The notes: a model not told the origin generated them from the letters alone. Shown: positions 53,601-62,378, counted from the stretch's first letter. The stretch: 64,000 nucleotides of DNA from Nocardia sp. NBC_01503 (GCF_036327755.1 NZ_CP109596.1:7812001-7876000); one strand, 5' to 3'. Made by a program: numbers and translations.

Positions 53601-55007
53601 ATGACCATTGAATTGCCCCTCCAGACCGACAACCACCAGCGCAAAACCCTCAGCACCGCCGCCGCCAGCCAGCTCGCGCACACCACCAAATCCGAACCTC
53701 AGATGCAGGGCATCAGCTCCCGGTGGCTGACCCGCAGCCTGCCGTGGACCCAGGTCAAGGGTGGTGTCTACCGCGTCAACCGACGCCTCACCCACACCGT
53801 CGGCAATGGCGAGGTGGAGTTCATCATCAATGGCCCGCACGCCCGGGTCATTCCACTCGAACTGCAGGAACTGCCACAGCTGCGCGGCTTCACCGACGAA
53901 GAGGTGCTCTCCACCGTCTCGCAGCGCTTCGAACAGCGAGATCTGGCCCCCGGCACGGTGGTTGCCGAATTCGGGAATCCGATGGATCAGGTGCTGCTCA
54001 TCGTGCACGGCAAGCTCAGCAAGATGGGCACCGGCGAATACGGTGAGACCACCAAGCTCGGCATGCTCGCCGGCGGCGACTTCTACGGTGACCAGACCCT
54101 GGTCGATCCCGATGCCATCTGGCCGGTCACCATCAAGACCGTCACGCCGACCACCATGCTGGTGCTGACCCGGCAGGCCCTGGAACAGCTCAATGACCAG
54201 ATCCCCGCGCTGGCACAGCATTTGGAGTCGGTGGCGAATCTGCCCGCCGCACCGCAGAACAAATACGGCGAGGCCGAGATCGTGGTCGCCTCGGGTCACT
54301 CCGGTGAGCCGCTGCTCGACGGCACCTTCGTCGACTACGACGATCAGCCCCGAGAATACGAGCTCAGCCTGGGACAGAGCGTGCTGCGGGTACACACCCG
54401 CGTCGCCGATCTGTTCAACGATCCGATGGATCAGATCGAACAGCAGCTGCGCCTGACCATCGAGGCCATGTACGAGCGGCGCGAATACGACCTGGTGAAC
54501 AATCCCGATTTCGGGCTGCTCCACAACTGCGATCTCAAGCAGCGCATCTACACCGAGTCCGGCCCGCCGACCCCGGACGATATGGACGAGCTGCTCAGCA
54601 TGCGGCGCGGCACCAAACTCTTTCTGGCGCACCCGAAGGCGATCGCCGCGTTCGGCCGCGAATGCAGTAAGCGCGGCCTCTACCCGGATCCGGTCGAGGT
54701 GGACGGCCACCGCGTACCCGCCTGGCGCGGGGTGCCCATCTTCCCGTGCGGCAAGATCCCGGTGAGCGGCACCCAGACCACCTCGATCATGGCCATGCGT
54801 ACCGGGGAGAAGGATCAGGGCGTCATCGGCCTGCACCAGACCGGGATTCCGGACGAGTACGAGCCCAGCCTGAATGTGCGATTCAAGGGCATCGACGACC
54901 AGTCGATCATCTCGTACCTCGTGAGCTGCTACTACTCGGCTGCCGTCCTGGTCCCCGACGCGCTCGGCATTCTCGACAATGTGCTGGTCGCCCGTCAGTC
55001 CGACTGA
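53601..55007 (+). CDS. Family 2B encapsulin shell protein with inserted cyclic-nucleotide-binding-like domain
   Basis: The 468-residue protein has an N-terminal arm (1-50), part of the HK97-like shell fold (about 50-95, VYRVNRRLTHTVGNGEVEF), an inserted cNMP-binding-like beta-roll (about 97-210, FEQRDLAPGTVVAEFGNPMDQVLLIVHGKLSKMG, GGDFYGDQTLVDPD), then the main shell domain (about 220-468, YELSLGQSVLRVHTRVADLFNDPMDQIEQQLRLTIEAMYERREYDLVNN; IIPxY-like SYYSAAVLVPDALGIL). It is the counterpart of the cnb gene of Streptomyces 2-methylisoborneol operons and of EshA. It should assemble into a protein cage around the terpene cyclase encoded 12 bp downstream. The phosphate-binding cassette is degenerate. 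ATG 53601 has GAGGAC upstream. Confidence 0.92.
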   Translation: MTIELPLQTDNHQRKTLSTAAASQLAHTTKSEPQMQGISSRWLTRSLPWTQVKGGVYRVNRRLTHTVGNGEVEFIINGPHARVIPLELQELPQLRGFTDEEVLSTVSQRFEQRDLAPGTVVAEFGNPMDQVLLIVHGKLSKMGTGEYGETTKLGMLAGGDFYGDQTLVDPDAIWPVTIKTVTPTTMLVLTRQALEQLNDQIPALAQHLESVANLPAAPQNKYGEAEIVVASGHSGEPLLDGTFVDYDDQPREYELSLGQSVLRVHTRVADLFNDPMDQIEQQLRLTIEAMYERREYDLVNNPDFGLLHNCDLKQRIYTESGPPTPDDMDELLSMRRGTKLFLAHPKAIAAFGRECSKRGLYPDPVEVDGHRVPAWRGVPIFPCGKIPVSGTQTTSIMAMRTGEKDQGVIGLHQTGIPDEYEPSLNVRFKGIDDQSIISYLVSCYYSAAVLVPDALGILDNVLVARQSD

Positions 55008-55019
55008 TCGGAGCAGGCC

Positions 55020-56711
55020 ATGTCGGTGCTGTCCCGCGCCGCCGCGCCGCCCGCCACCCACGAGGTGGCGGCGGCCGTCGCCGCCCTGCTGAAATCCTTC
55101 GATCCGAACGCGCCGTCCCGGCTGGCAATTCCGGAGACACCGGAGAGCCGAGGCGCACTGGATGATCCACGATTGGGCGAATCGGATGCCGCCGAGGCGC
55201 ATCTGCCGCCCAAACGGCTACTCGGTCCCATGGGGTTGGGGTCCGCGAGCCTACTGGTGAATCTGCCCACCTCCGGGACGATCGCGGGCGTCGCCGACCA
55301 GGCGGCGCATCCGGTCACACCCGCCGGTGGCGTGGTGCCCGCCCTGCGTCCTACGCCACCGACACCCGGTGTGGGACAACCGCTTCGACCGATACCCCGG
55401 GCGAACAGCTCGGGGCGGGTACCCACTCCGCCCACCACACCTCGGGCGGCACCGAAATCCGCCGGACCGGGCACACCATCCGGTAGCGGGCGAATACCAC
55501 GGGGCCCCAGCGGACTCGGAGCCCTGTCGGCCGCCCGGCGGGCAGCGATATCCGGCGCGGCGGTGGGGGCTACCCCCGCCACCGCCGCGGCGGCGTCTCC
55601 CCCGGCCACGCCTGCTGTCGCACCTCCCGCTACGGCATCGTCCGCGGTCTCGGGCGCTCCGGCGGTACCTCACGCCCCCAACGGAATCGGCACGGCATCG
55701 GTGCGGCGCACACGCCAGGCCGGGCAAGCGATTCCACCGCTGTACTGCCCACCTCCGGTGCGGGACAATCCGGAGCTCGGCGAGGCGGTGAATGTCGGAA
55801 TCCTGTCCTGGGCCAAGGAGATCGGACTCTACGAGGGTCGTCTGGACGAACTCCGCAAAGCCGATTTCGGGCGGCTGATCATGCTCGCGCATCCGGACTG
55901 CGATGACGCCGACCGGCTGCTGGCGGCGGCCAAATGCGCCGTCTCGGAGTGGTCGGTGGACGACTACTACTGCGAGGAGGATGCCAGCGATATCGCCCCG
56001 GACGGGTCGCACTCCAACGCCGCGGCCGAGCTGGGTCCCCGGCTCGAATTGGCCGCCGCGGCAATGGATCCGGTGCATCTGCCGGTCCGGTATCAGGCCG
56101 AGGTGGAGGCGGCCATGCAGAGCGATCCGATTCTGCGGGCCTTCCGGACCTCCTTCGAACACCTCTCGCGCTTCGCCTCCCCCACCCAGGTCGCCCGGTT
56201 GCGCACCGAGATCGCGGGCTGGTTCATCGCCCTCGGTGCGGAGGCGGGCTGGCGTGGGGCCAAGCGCATGCCACCGGTGTGGGAGTACCTGCTCAATCGC
56301 CAACCGCACAGCTTCCTGCCGTGCATGGCGCCCATCGACGCGGTCGGCGGCTATGAACTGCCCGCGGCGGAGTACACCGATCCGCGGGTGCGGCGGGTGG
56401 TCACCACCGCCGCACTGGCCAGTCAGATGGTGAACGATCTCTACTCGATGGCCCGTGAAGACCTCTCCGGCGGAAGGGAATTCAATCTCCCCACGGTGCT
56501 CGCGGCCGAGGAGAACTGCTCACGCGCCGACGCCGTACAACGCACCGCCGAGGTGCACGACGAACTGGTGCACCGGTTCGAGGCCGAGGCGGGCGCGCTC
56601 GCCGCTTCCGGCTCCCCCGAACTGCGCCGCTTCCTCGGCGGACTCTGGGCCTGGATGGGCGGTAATCGCGCCTGGCATGCCGGCAGCCGCCGCTATAACG
56701 AAACCAGCTGA
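55020..56711 (+). CDS. 2-methylisoborneol synthase (terpene cyclase), encapsulin cargo
   Basis: This 563-residue class I terpene cyclase converts 2-methyl-GPP to 2-methylisoborneol. The catalytic domain (about 240-563) has the Mg motif DDYYCEE (314-320), NSE motif NDLYSMARE (472-480) and C-terminal RRY (557-559). The first 230 residues are Pro/Ala/Ser-rich and disordered. They hold three spaced copies of a [GA]P-x-G-[LI]-G motif: GPMGLGSAS (69-77), GPSGLGALS (162-170) and APNGIGTAS (219-227), good candidates for encapsulation signals. IPPLYCPPPVRDNPELG then opens the folded domain. It starts 12 bp after the shell gene with GGAGCAGG upstream. Confidence 0.93.
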   Translation: MSVLSRAAAPPATHEVAAAVAALLKSFDPNAPSRLAIPETPESRGALDDPRLGESDAAEAHLPPKRLLGPMGLGSASLLVNLPTSGTIAGVADQAAHPVTPAGGVVPALRPTPPTPGVGQPLRPIPRANSSGRVPTPPTTPRAAPKSAGPGTPSGSGRIPRGPSGLGALSAARRAAISGAAVGATPATAAAASPPATPAVAPPATASSAVSGAPAVPHAPNGIGTASVRRTRQAGQAIPPLYCPPPVRDNPELGEAVNVGILSWAKEIGLYEGRLDELRKADFGRLIMLAHPDCDDADRLLAAAKCAVSEWSVDDYYCEEDASDIAPDGSHSNAAAELGPRLELAAAAMDPVHLPVRYQAEVEAAMQSDPILRAFRTSFEHLSRFASPTQVARLRTEIAGWFIALGAEAGWRGAKRMPPVWEYLLNRQPHSFLPCMAPIDAVGGYELPAAEYTDPRVRRVVTTAALASQMVNDLYSMAREDLSGGREFNLPTVLAAEENCSRADAVQRTAEVHDELVHRFEAEAGALAASGSPELRRFLGGLWAWMGGNRAWHAGSRRYNETS

Positions 56712-56767
56712 GCTCCACGGTTTTTCGACTCTTCATCGGTACTCCCCAAGCGAGAGGATGAGCTGCC

Positions 56768-57637
56768 ATGACCGCGCTGCACTCCGAGACCGAGGTTCTG
56801 CGCACCGACTATCAGAAGTCGGTCGCCGCGTACTGGAACAACAATCCCAATGACGACCGCGTCAATACCGTGCTCGGCGAGGTGGACGGGCTCTACCACC
56901 ACCACTACGGCATCGGCGCGCCCGATCTGTCGGTCCTCGAGGGTCCGGAGGACACCCGCCAGCAGCGCCTGGTGCAGGAGTTGCACCGCCTGGAGACCGC
57001 ACAGGCCGATCTGCTGCTCGACCATCTCGGCGATATCGGCCCGGGTGACCGGCTGATGGACGGCGGCTCCGGGCGCGGTGGCACCAGTTTCATGGCCAAT
57101 CAGCGCTTCGGCTGCCGGATGGACGGCGTCACCATCTCCGAATACCAGGCCGGATTCGCCAATGATCAGGCGCGTGAGCGCGGTGTGACGGACAAGGTGC
57201 GGTTCCACTTCAAGAATATGCTCGACACCGGGTTCGAATCCGGTGCCATGCGCGGCATCTGGACCAATGAGACCACCATGTACGTGGACCTCTACGAACT
57301 CTTCGCCGAGTTCTCCCGGCTGCTGCGGCCCGGTGGGCGCTATGTCTGCATCACCGGCTGCTCCAATGATGTGTTCGGCGCCCGCTCGGCGGCGGTGAGC
57401 TGGATCGACGCGCACTACGGCTGCAATATCCATCCGCGCAGCGAGTACTTCAAGGCCATGGCCGCCAACAATCTGGTGCCGGTCTCGGTCACCGATCTGA
57501 CCCCGGACACCATTCCGTACTGGGAGCTGCGCACCCACTCCGAGCTGGCCACCGGTGTGGAGAAACCATTCCTGACCTCGTACAAGGAGGGCAGCTTCCA
57601 ATACCTGATGATCGCCGCCGATAAGGTAGGCCGGTGA
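56768..57637 (+). CDS. Geranyl diphosphate 2-C-methyltransferase
   Basis: The 289-residue SAM-dependent enzyme adds a methyl group to C2 of GPP, making the C11 precursor of 2-methylisoborneol. It has YQKSVAAYWNNNPNDDRVN and LGEVDGLYHHHYGIG at the N-terminus, SAM motif I LMDGGSGRGGTSFMA (about 97-110), DGVTISEYQAGFANDQA, the substrate-pocket stretch GIWTNETTMYVDLYELF, and RLLRPGGRYVCITGC. These match known GPP methyltransferases. It lies 56 bp after the cyclase gene and overlaps the idi gene by 4 nt. Confidence 0.94.
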   Translation: MTALHSETEVLRTDYQKSVAAYWNNNPNDDRVNTVLGEVDGLYHHHYGIGAPDLSVLEGPEDTRQQRLVQELHRLETAQADLLLDHLGDIGPGDRLMDGGSGRGGTSFMANQRFGCRMDGVTISEYQAGFANDQARERGVTDKVRFHFKNMLDTGFESGAMRGIWTNETTMYVDLYELFAEFSRLLRPGGRYVCITGCSNDVFGARSAAVSWIDAHYGCNIHPRSEYFKAMAANNLVPVSVTDLTPDTIPYWELRTHSELATGVEKPFLTSYKEGSFQYLMIAADKVGR

Positions 57638-58203
57638 CCGGCACTCTCGACACTCCCGACGCCTCGGCGGCGGTCGATCGCGAAACCCTGCTCGTCGAGC
57701 TGGTGGACGAGCAGGGTCGCGCGACCGGATCGCTGCCGGTGGCCGCGGCCCATACCGCGCCCGGACGGCTGCACCGAGCCTTCTCGGTACTGCTCTTCGA
57801 CGACAGTGGGCAGATACTGCTGCAGCAGCGCGCGGGCGTCAAAACCCGCTTCCCGCTGCTGTGGACCAACACCTGCTGCGGGCATCCCGCACCCGGGCAA
57901 TCGGTGATCGATGCCGCCGCCACCCGACTGCGCGAGGAGATGGGGCTCACGGTCGAGCTGACCGAGGCCGGGACCTTCAGCTACCAGGCCGCCGATCCGG
58001 CCACCGGGCGCGTCGAGTACGAATTCGATCACGTGGTGCTCGGGCGCGTGGGTGACGAAGTGCCCGAACCGAATCCGGCGGAGGTCGCCGAAACCATGTG
58101 GGTGAGCATCGAAGAGCTGCGCACCGCCATGTCCGCGGTGCCCGCCGGATATACGCCGTGGCTGGCGCAGGTGCTCGATATCGCCGAGCGCAATCGCCGC
58201 TAG
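57634..58203 (+). CDS. idi: Isopentenyl-diphosphate delta-isomerase, type I
   Basis: The 189-residue Nudix-fold enzyme interconverts IPP and DMAPP. It has HRAFSVLLFDDSGQILLQQRA, the catalytic cysteine in TNTCCGHPAPGQS, a Nudix-like AAATRLREEMGLTVEL, and the catalytic glutamate in VEYEFDHVVLG. The GTG start overlaps the methyltransferase stop (GTGA), so it is the fourth gene of the 2-methylisoborneol operon and should boost DMAPP and hence GPP supply. It is not part of the usual three-gene Streptomyces operon as I recall it. Its stop codon overlaps the hmp stop codon from the other strand by 2 bp. Confidence 0.94.
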   Translation: MTGTLDTPDASAAVDRETLLVELVDEQGRATGSLPVAAAHTAPGRLHRAFSVLLFDDSGQILLQQRAGVKTRFPLLWTNTCCGHPAPGQSVIDAAATRLREEMGLTVELTEAGTFSYQAADPATGRVEYEFDHVVLGRVGDEVPEPNPAEVAETMWVSIEELRTAMSAVPAGYTPWLAQVLDIAERNRR

Positions 58204-59429
58204 GCGGGCGCCAGCAGCCAATCATTGGGTGCGAAGAGCTCGAAATGTACTCTGCTGCCCGGAATTCCGGCGGCCAGCAGCTGACTGCGTATCCCCTGCA
58301 GGAAGCTGTTCCCGCCGCACAGGTAGTAGTCGGCGTCCCGTGGCAATTCGACCTGGGAGATATCCATCAGACCGTGCCCCTCGGCCTGATACCAGGCCCG
58401 GAAATCCGAATCACGCAGTCCCCCAACCAAAGTGGTGACGATGTCGCGGAGCGGATGGGCGGCCGCCGAACGGTCCGCGTGCAGGACCAGCGTTCGGCGG
58501 TCGCTCGTTGTCACGGCCAGATGCTCCAGAATGCCCGCCATGGGTGTCACGCCGATACCGGCGGAGATGAGCACCAGCGGAGTCGTGGCATCCGGATCGA
58601 TGGTGAGATCACCGAAGGGCAGCGTGATCTCCAAAGTATCGCCCGCGCCGATGTTCTCGTGCAGCCATGCGGAGACCTCGCCCTCCGGAGTGCCGTCGGC
58701 GGCGACCACCCGGCGGACCGCGAAGGCCAGTCGATGCGTCCCCGGGCGATTGATCAGACTGTACTGCCGGAGCTGACGCGCACCGTCGGGCAGCCGCGCG
58801 CCGACCGAAATATATTGTCCGGGCAGGAAATCCGGTAGTGGCCGCGCCGGATCGGCGGATTCGACGACGAAAGTCGCCGCGCCGGAGGGATCGTCGACGC
58901 GCCGCACCACCCGGGTCTCGCGGAAGACCTCCCCGGGTGCCACCCCCGCCTCGGCGTAGAGCTTGGCCTCCAGATCGATGAGCGTGGTGGCCATCAACCA
59001 GTAGACCCGATCCCAGGCGGCGGCCACCTCGGCTGTCACCGTCTCCGCACCCAGTACCTCGACGATCGCGGCGAACAGATGCTCGTGCACGATGTGGTAC
59101 TCGGCCGCGGTGACGCCCAGCGAAGCGTGCTTATGCCCGATGCGGGACAACAACTCTCGCGGATGCGGTAGGGCCGGATCGACCAGATGCGCGGCGAAGG
59201 TGGCGATGGAGGCGGCCAATGCCCGCTGCTGCGCACCCTGGGTCTGATTACCGCGATTGAAGCGGTCCCGCAGCAACTCCGGATGCGCGGCGAACATCTT
59301 GGCGTAGAACAGCGGGGTGATCTGGTCGATATGCGCACCGACCAGCGGTAGCGTCGCCCTGATCGCCTCGGCGTGTCCGGGGTCCAGCTCCGCGATGGCG
59401 TACGGCGCCGAATCCTGCGCGATGGTCAT
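58200..59429 (-). CDS. hmp: Flavohemoglobin (nitric oxide dioxygenase)
   Basis: This 409-residue enzyme detoxifies nitric oxide to nitrate. The globin domain (about 8-145) has FYAKMFAAHPELL with the B10-type Tyr and proximal His101 in GHKHASLGVTAAEYHIVHEHL. The FAD domain has LPGQYISVGARLPDGARQLRQYSL, and the NAD domain has PLVLISAGIGVTPMAGILEHL and YYLCGGNSFLQGIRSQLLAAG. The ATG at 59429 has TAGGAGACACC upstream. It follows nsrR by 8 bp, a classical NO-response pair. Confidence 0.95.
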   Translation of the reverse strand: MTIAQDSAPYAIAELDPGHAEAIRATLPLVGAHIDQITPLFYAKMFAAHPELLRDRFNRGNQTQGAQQRALAASIATFAAHLVDPALPHPRELLSRIGHKHASLGVTAAEYHIVHEHLFAAIVEVLGAETVTAEVAAAWDRVYWLMATTLIDLEAKLYAEAGVAPGEVFRETRVVRRVDDPSGAATFVVESADPARPLPDFLPGQYISVGARLPDGARQLRQYSLINRPGTHRLAFAVRRVVAADGTPEGEVSAWLHENIGAGDTLEITLPFGDLTIDPDATTPLVLISAGIGVTPMAGILEHLAVTTSDRRTLVLHADRSAAAHPLRDIVTTLVGGLRDSDFRAWYQAEGHGLMDISQVELPRDADYYLCGGNSFLQGIRSQLLAAGIPGSRVHFELFAPNDWLLAPA

Positions 59430-59437
59430 GGTGTCTC

Positions 59438-59896
59438 CTAATCGTCGATCAGTGCCACGGCCGGAAAGACCGGCAGATGCAGCAGCTCCACGGTCCGGCG
59501 GTCCACCAGATCGGCGAGGGTGAAGTTGTCGAGCTCGGCATAGAAGGCGCGCTGGGCCCGGGCGAGAATGCCCCGCAAACGGCAGGCACTCGCCAGCGGG
59601 CACGGATTCACGCCGAGGCACTCGACGACTTCGGCATCGCCTTCGAGTTCGCGGACAATACGGCCGAGTGTGGTGGACCGTCCGGCGGGCGTGAGGAATA
59701 TCCCGCCGGTACGGCCACGCAACGACTCCACATACCCCAGTTCGGACAGGCGCGAGACCGCTTTGGCCACATAGTTCTCAGAGGCATTAACCTGTCGCGC
59801 AATGAGTTTGACGGTGACTCGCTCCTGTGCCCGATCACTGATCGCCAGCCGCATGAGGGCGCGCAATCCGAGATCGGTGAACCTGGAGAGCTGCAT
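59438..59896 (-). CDS. nsrR: Rrf2-family NO-sensing repressor NsrR
   Basis: The 152-residue regulator has an N-terminal winged helix (MQLSRFTDLGLRALMRLA, VTVKLIARQVNASENYVAKAVSRLSELGYVESLRGRTGG) and three cysteines, C93, C99 and C105, in VECLGVNPCPLASACRL. Their spacing matches the [4Fe-4S] ligands of Streptomyces NsrR. NO damages the cluster and relieves repression. The downstream hmp gene 8 bp away is the expected target, with autoregulation from the 90-bp region at 59897-59986. ATG 59896 is preferred; GTG 59905 adds three residues. Confidence 0.92.
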   Translation of the reverse strand: MQLSRFTDLGLRALMRLAISDRAQERVTVKLIARQVNASENYVAKAVSRLSELGYVESLRGRTGGIFLTPAGRSTTLGRIVRELEGDAEVVECLGVNPCPLASACRLRGILARAQRAFYAELDNFTLADLVDRRTVELLHLPVFPAVALIDD

Positions 59897-59986
59897 ACCG
59901 ATCACGCTACTAATTCCGCTCGAGAAAAGCAGGTTTTGCGGGTGTGGGCTCTAATACGCGAACCCATGCGGATTATGTAGGCGCCG

Positions 59987-61471
59987 TCACACTTTCATGG
60001 CAAACCTGGAGCGTTTGGCCAGGACGTAGTAGATGACCAGGGCCAGACCGCAGCCGATGAACCAGCTGTACTGCGCGGCGGTGTACATCCCGGTGAGGTT
60101 CTTGGCGAGCACCGGGAAGACGGCGGCCGCCGCGCCGACAATGGTGGCGATCACCGCTACCGGGTTGAAACCCTTTCTGTACCAGTAGCTTCCGGCGGTC
60201 GAGAGGGTGAACAGGTCATCGATGACGATGGTGCGCTTGCGGATCAGGTAGTAGTCGGCGATCAGCACGCCGAACAGCGGGCCGATGAAGGCGCCCAGCA
60301 CCTCGAGGGTGTAGTGGATGACATCGGGATTGTTGTACAGATTCCACGGCGTGATGACGATCGAGCCGACCGCCGCGATCATGCCGCCCATCCGCCAGCT
60401 GATCTTCTGCGGGCTCACATGCGAGAAGTCGAAGGCCGGGGAGATGAAGTTGGCGACGATATTGATGCCGACGGTGGCGATGGTGAAGGTCAACGCGCCC
60501 AAGACAATCGCGAAGGTCGAGTCGATGCGCGAGACCGTCTCCACCGGATCGGTGATGAGCTCGCCGTAAACCGGAATCGTCAGCGATGCGGTGATGACCA
60601 CGAGCAACGAGAAGGCCAGAAAGTTCACGGGCAGCCCGAGGAAGTTGCCGCGCTTCACCGCCCGCATCGACTTCGCGTAACGAGAGAAGTCGCCGAAATT
60701 CAGCATCGGACCGCAGAAGTATGAGACGACAAGGGCAATCGCGCCCAGGATTACCGGCAGGGCATCCCAGCCGTGGTACTTCACCGAACCCAATTGCAGA
60801 TCGATCGAACTCCAGCCCGCCTTGTAGATCAGGTAGCCGCAGAGCACGAACATCACGACATAGACGGCGGGACCGCAGAAGTCGATGAACCGGCGAATGG
60901 ATTCCATGCCCTGCCAGAACACGGCCGCCTGCACCACCCACAGCACCAGGTACGCGCCCCAGCCCAGCAGGGACAGCCCCAGGAAACCGTAGTCATCGGC
61001 CACCGCGTACGGGGCCAGGCTCGGGAGAAGCTTCACCGCGACGACTATCAGCGCCGCCGAGGCCAGATAGGTCTGGATTCCGTACCAGGCCACCGCGATC
61101 AGGCCGCGGATGATCGCGGGAATGTTCGCACCGCGCACACCGAACGCGCTGCGGCACATCACCGGATACGGCACACCCGCGTGCTGGCTGGGCGCGGCGA
61201 CCAGATTGCAGAGAAAATATACGATGGTGATGCCGATGAGCAGGGCGGCCAGGACCTGCCAACCGGCCAGGCCGAGCGCGAAAAGACTTCCGGCGGTGAC
61301 GTATCCGCCGACGCTGTGCACGTCCGACATCCAGAACGCGAAGATGTGGTAACTGCCCCAGCGTTGTTCACGGAGTGGGGCCAAATCCGCATTGGTGAGG
61401 GCGGGGTCGTAGACTGGGGCCGTCACGGGCGGTGAGTCCGCCGTGGTGGCAGGGGTGACGATATCGGTCAT
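59987..61471 (-). CDS. NCS1-family nucleobase/hydantoin permease
   Basis: The 494-residue transporter has about 12 transmembrane helices. Family signatures are LREQRWGSYHIFAFWMSDVHSVGGYVTAGSLFALGLAGWQVL at the N-terminus, SRYAKS-type NFGDFSRYAKSMRAVKRGNFLGLPV in the middle and SPAFDFSHVSPQKISWR. It resembles Mhp1 and cytosine/allantoin-type symporters, but substrate cannot be set from sequence. It lies upstream of nsrR and downstream of a GntR regulator on the same strand; no catabolic enzyme is nearby. Confidence 0.9.
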   Translation of the reverse strand: MTDIVTPATTADSPPVTAPVYDPALTNADLAPLREQRWGSYHIFAFWMSDVHSVGGYVTAGSLFALGLAGWQVLAALLIGITIVYFLCNLVAAPSQHAGVPYPVMCRSAFGVRGANIPAIIRGLIAVAWYGIQTYLASAALIVVAVKLLPSLAPYAVADDYGFLGLSLLGWGAYLVLWVVQAAVFWQGMESIRRFIDFCGPAVYVVMFVLCGYLIYKAGWSSIDLQLGSVKYHGWDALPVILGAIALVVSYFCGPMLNFGDFSRYAKSMRAVKRGNFLGLPVNFLAFSLLVVITASLTIPVYGELITDPVETVSRIDSTFAIVLGALTFTIATVGINIVANFISPAFDFSHVSPQKISWRMGGMIAAVGSIVITPWNLYNNPDVIHYTLEVLGAFIGPLFGVLIADYYLIRKRTIVIDDLFTLSTAGSYWYRKGFNPVAVIATIVGAAAAVFPVLAKNLTGMYTAAQYSWFIGCGLALVIYYVLAKRSRFAMKV

Positions 61472-61551
61472 GGTGCATCCGATCCGAAGAGCAATGGTCG
61501 GACCAAAGTAGGAACGGGCTATTGCCCTTCCGTTGCACCTCTATTGCCCGC

Positions 61552-62277
61552 TTATTGCGGGATCGATATATCTTCCTGGGGCATCAGCAGGCCGATATCG
61601 GTTGGCAGCGTGGAGATCACCTGCTCCAGGCGCAGGTGGTGACGGCGCGCGATGGACAGCAGGCGATCGACATCGCGGTCCAGGAAGGCGTCCAGCATGA
61701 GGTTGTGATCGCCGTGCAGGCGCTCCCGATCCGCCTGTGACACATGGACCATGGGCTGTACCGGTTCGGTGACATTCCAGGCCGCCTCCAGCATGTGCAC
61801 AAGCCGGAACATGCGCGACGGCCGGGTCAGGGCGAGATGGAAAGTGCGCGAATGCCGGTGGTAGGCCACCGAATCGTCTTCGTGAATCGCCTTCTCCAGC
61901 AGGGTGTTCGCCGCGACCAGCGCGGCACGGTCGTCGGCGCAGGCGTTGACCGCGGCCAGCGCCAGCGCGGCCTCCTCCAAAGTCTGTCGCACCACATACA
62001 TTTCGCGCAGTTCAGCGGCGGTCAACTGGGCGACGGTGTATCCGGCGTGTTGTTCATGGGTGACCAGTCCCTCGCCGATGAGGGTTTTGAGCGCCTCGCG
62101 GACCGGAATATGGCTGACGCCGAAGAGTTCCGCGATCTCGCGCAGCGGAATCACGGTGCCGGGCGGAGCCGCGCCGTCGAGGATGACGCGGCGCAGTTCA
62201 CCGAGAATGATCTGCGGGCGACCCGGTTGGTCGACCACCAGCGTGGCCAGCAGGGCGGAGCGTCGGCGTGGGGGCAT
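61552..62277 (-). CDS. GntR-family transcriptional regulator (FCD type)
   Basis: The 241-residue regulator has an N-terminal winged helix (IILGELRRVILDGAAPPGTVIPLREIAELFGVSHIPVREALKTLIGEGLVTHEQHAGYTV) and an FCD domain (ELREMYVVRQTLEEAALALA, DSVAYHRHSRTFHLALTRPS, DHNLMLDAFLDRDVDRLLSIARRHH). It is 80 bp upstream of the NCS1 permease gene on the same strand and probably controls it; the effector is likely the transported compound or a product. Confidence 0.9.
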   Translation of the reverse strand: MPPRRRSALLATLVVDQPGRPQIILGELRRVILDGAAPPGTVIPLREIAELFGVSHIPVREALKTLIGEGLVTHEQHAGYTVAQLTAAELREMYVVRQTLEEAALALAAVNACADDRAALVAANTLLEKAIHEDDSVAYHRHSRTFHLALTRPSRMFRLVHMLEAAWNVTEPVQPMVHVSQADRERLHGDHNLMLDAFLDRDVDRLLSIARRHHLRLEQVISTLPTDIGLLMPQEDISIPQ

Positions 62278-62378
62278 AGCGCCACGCTATGTTTCCCGTG
62301 TTCACTTTCTCGGTCGGCTGTGTCACAACCGTGAAAAGTCGGCGCTCCGCCCCGAACCGCCGATTCAGCCCGGAATTC

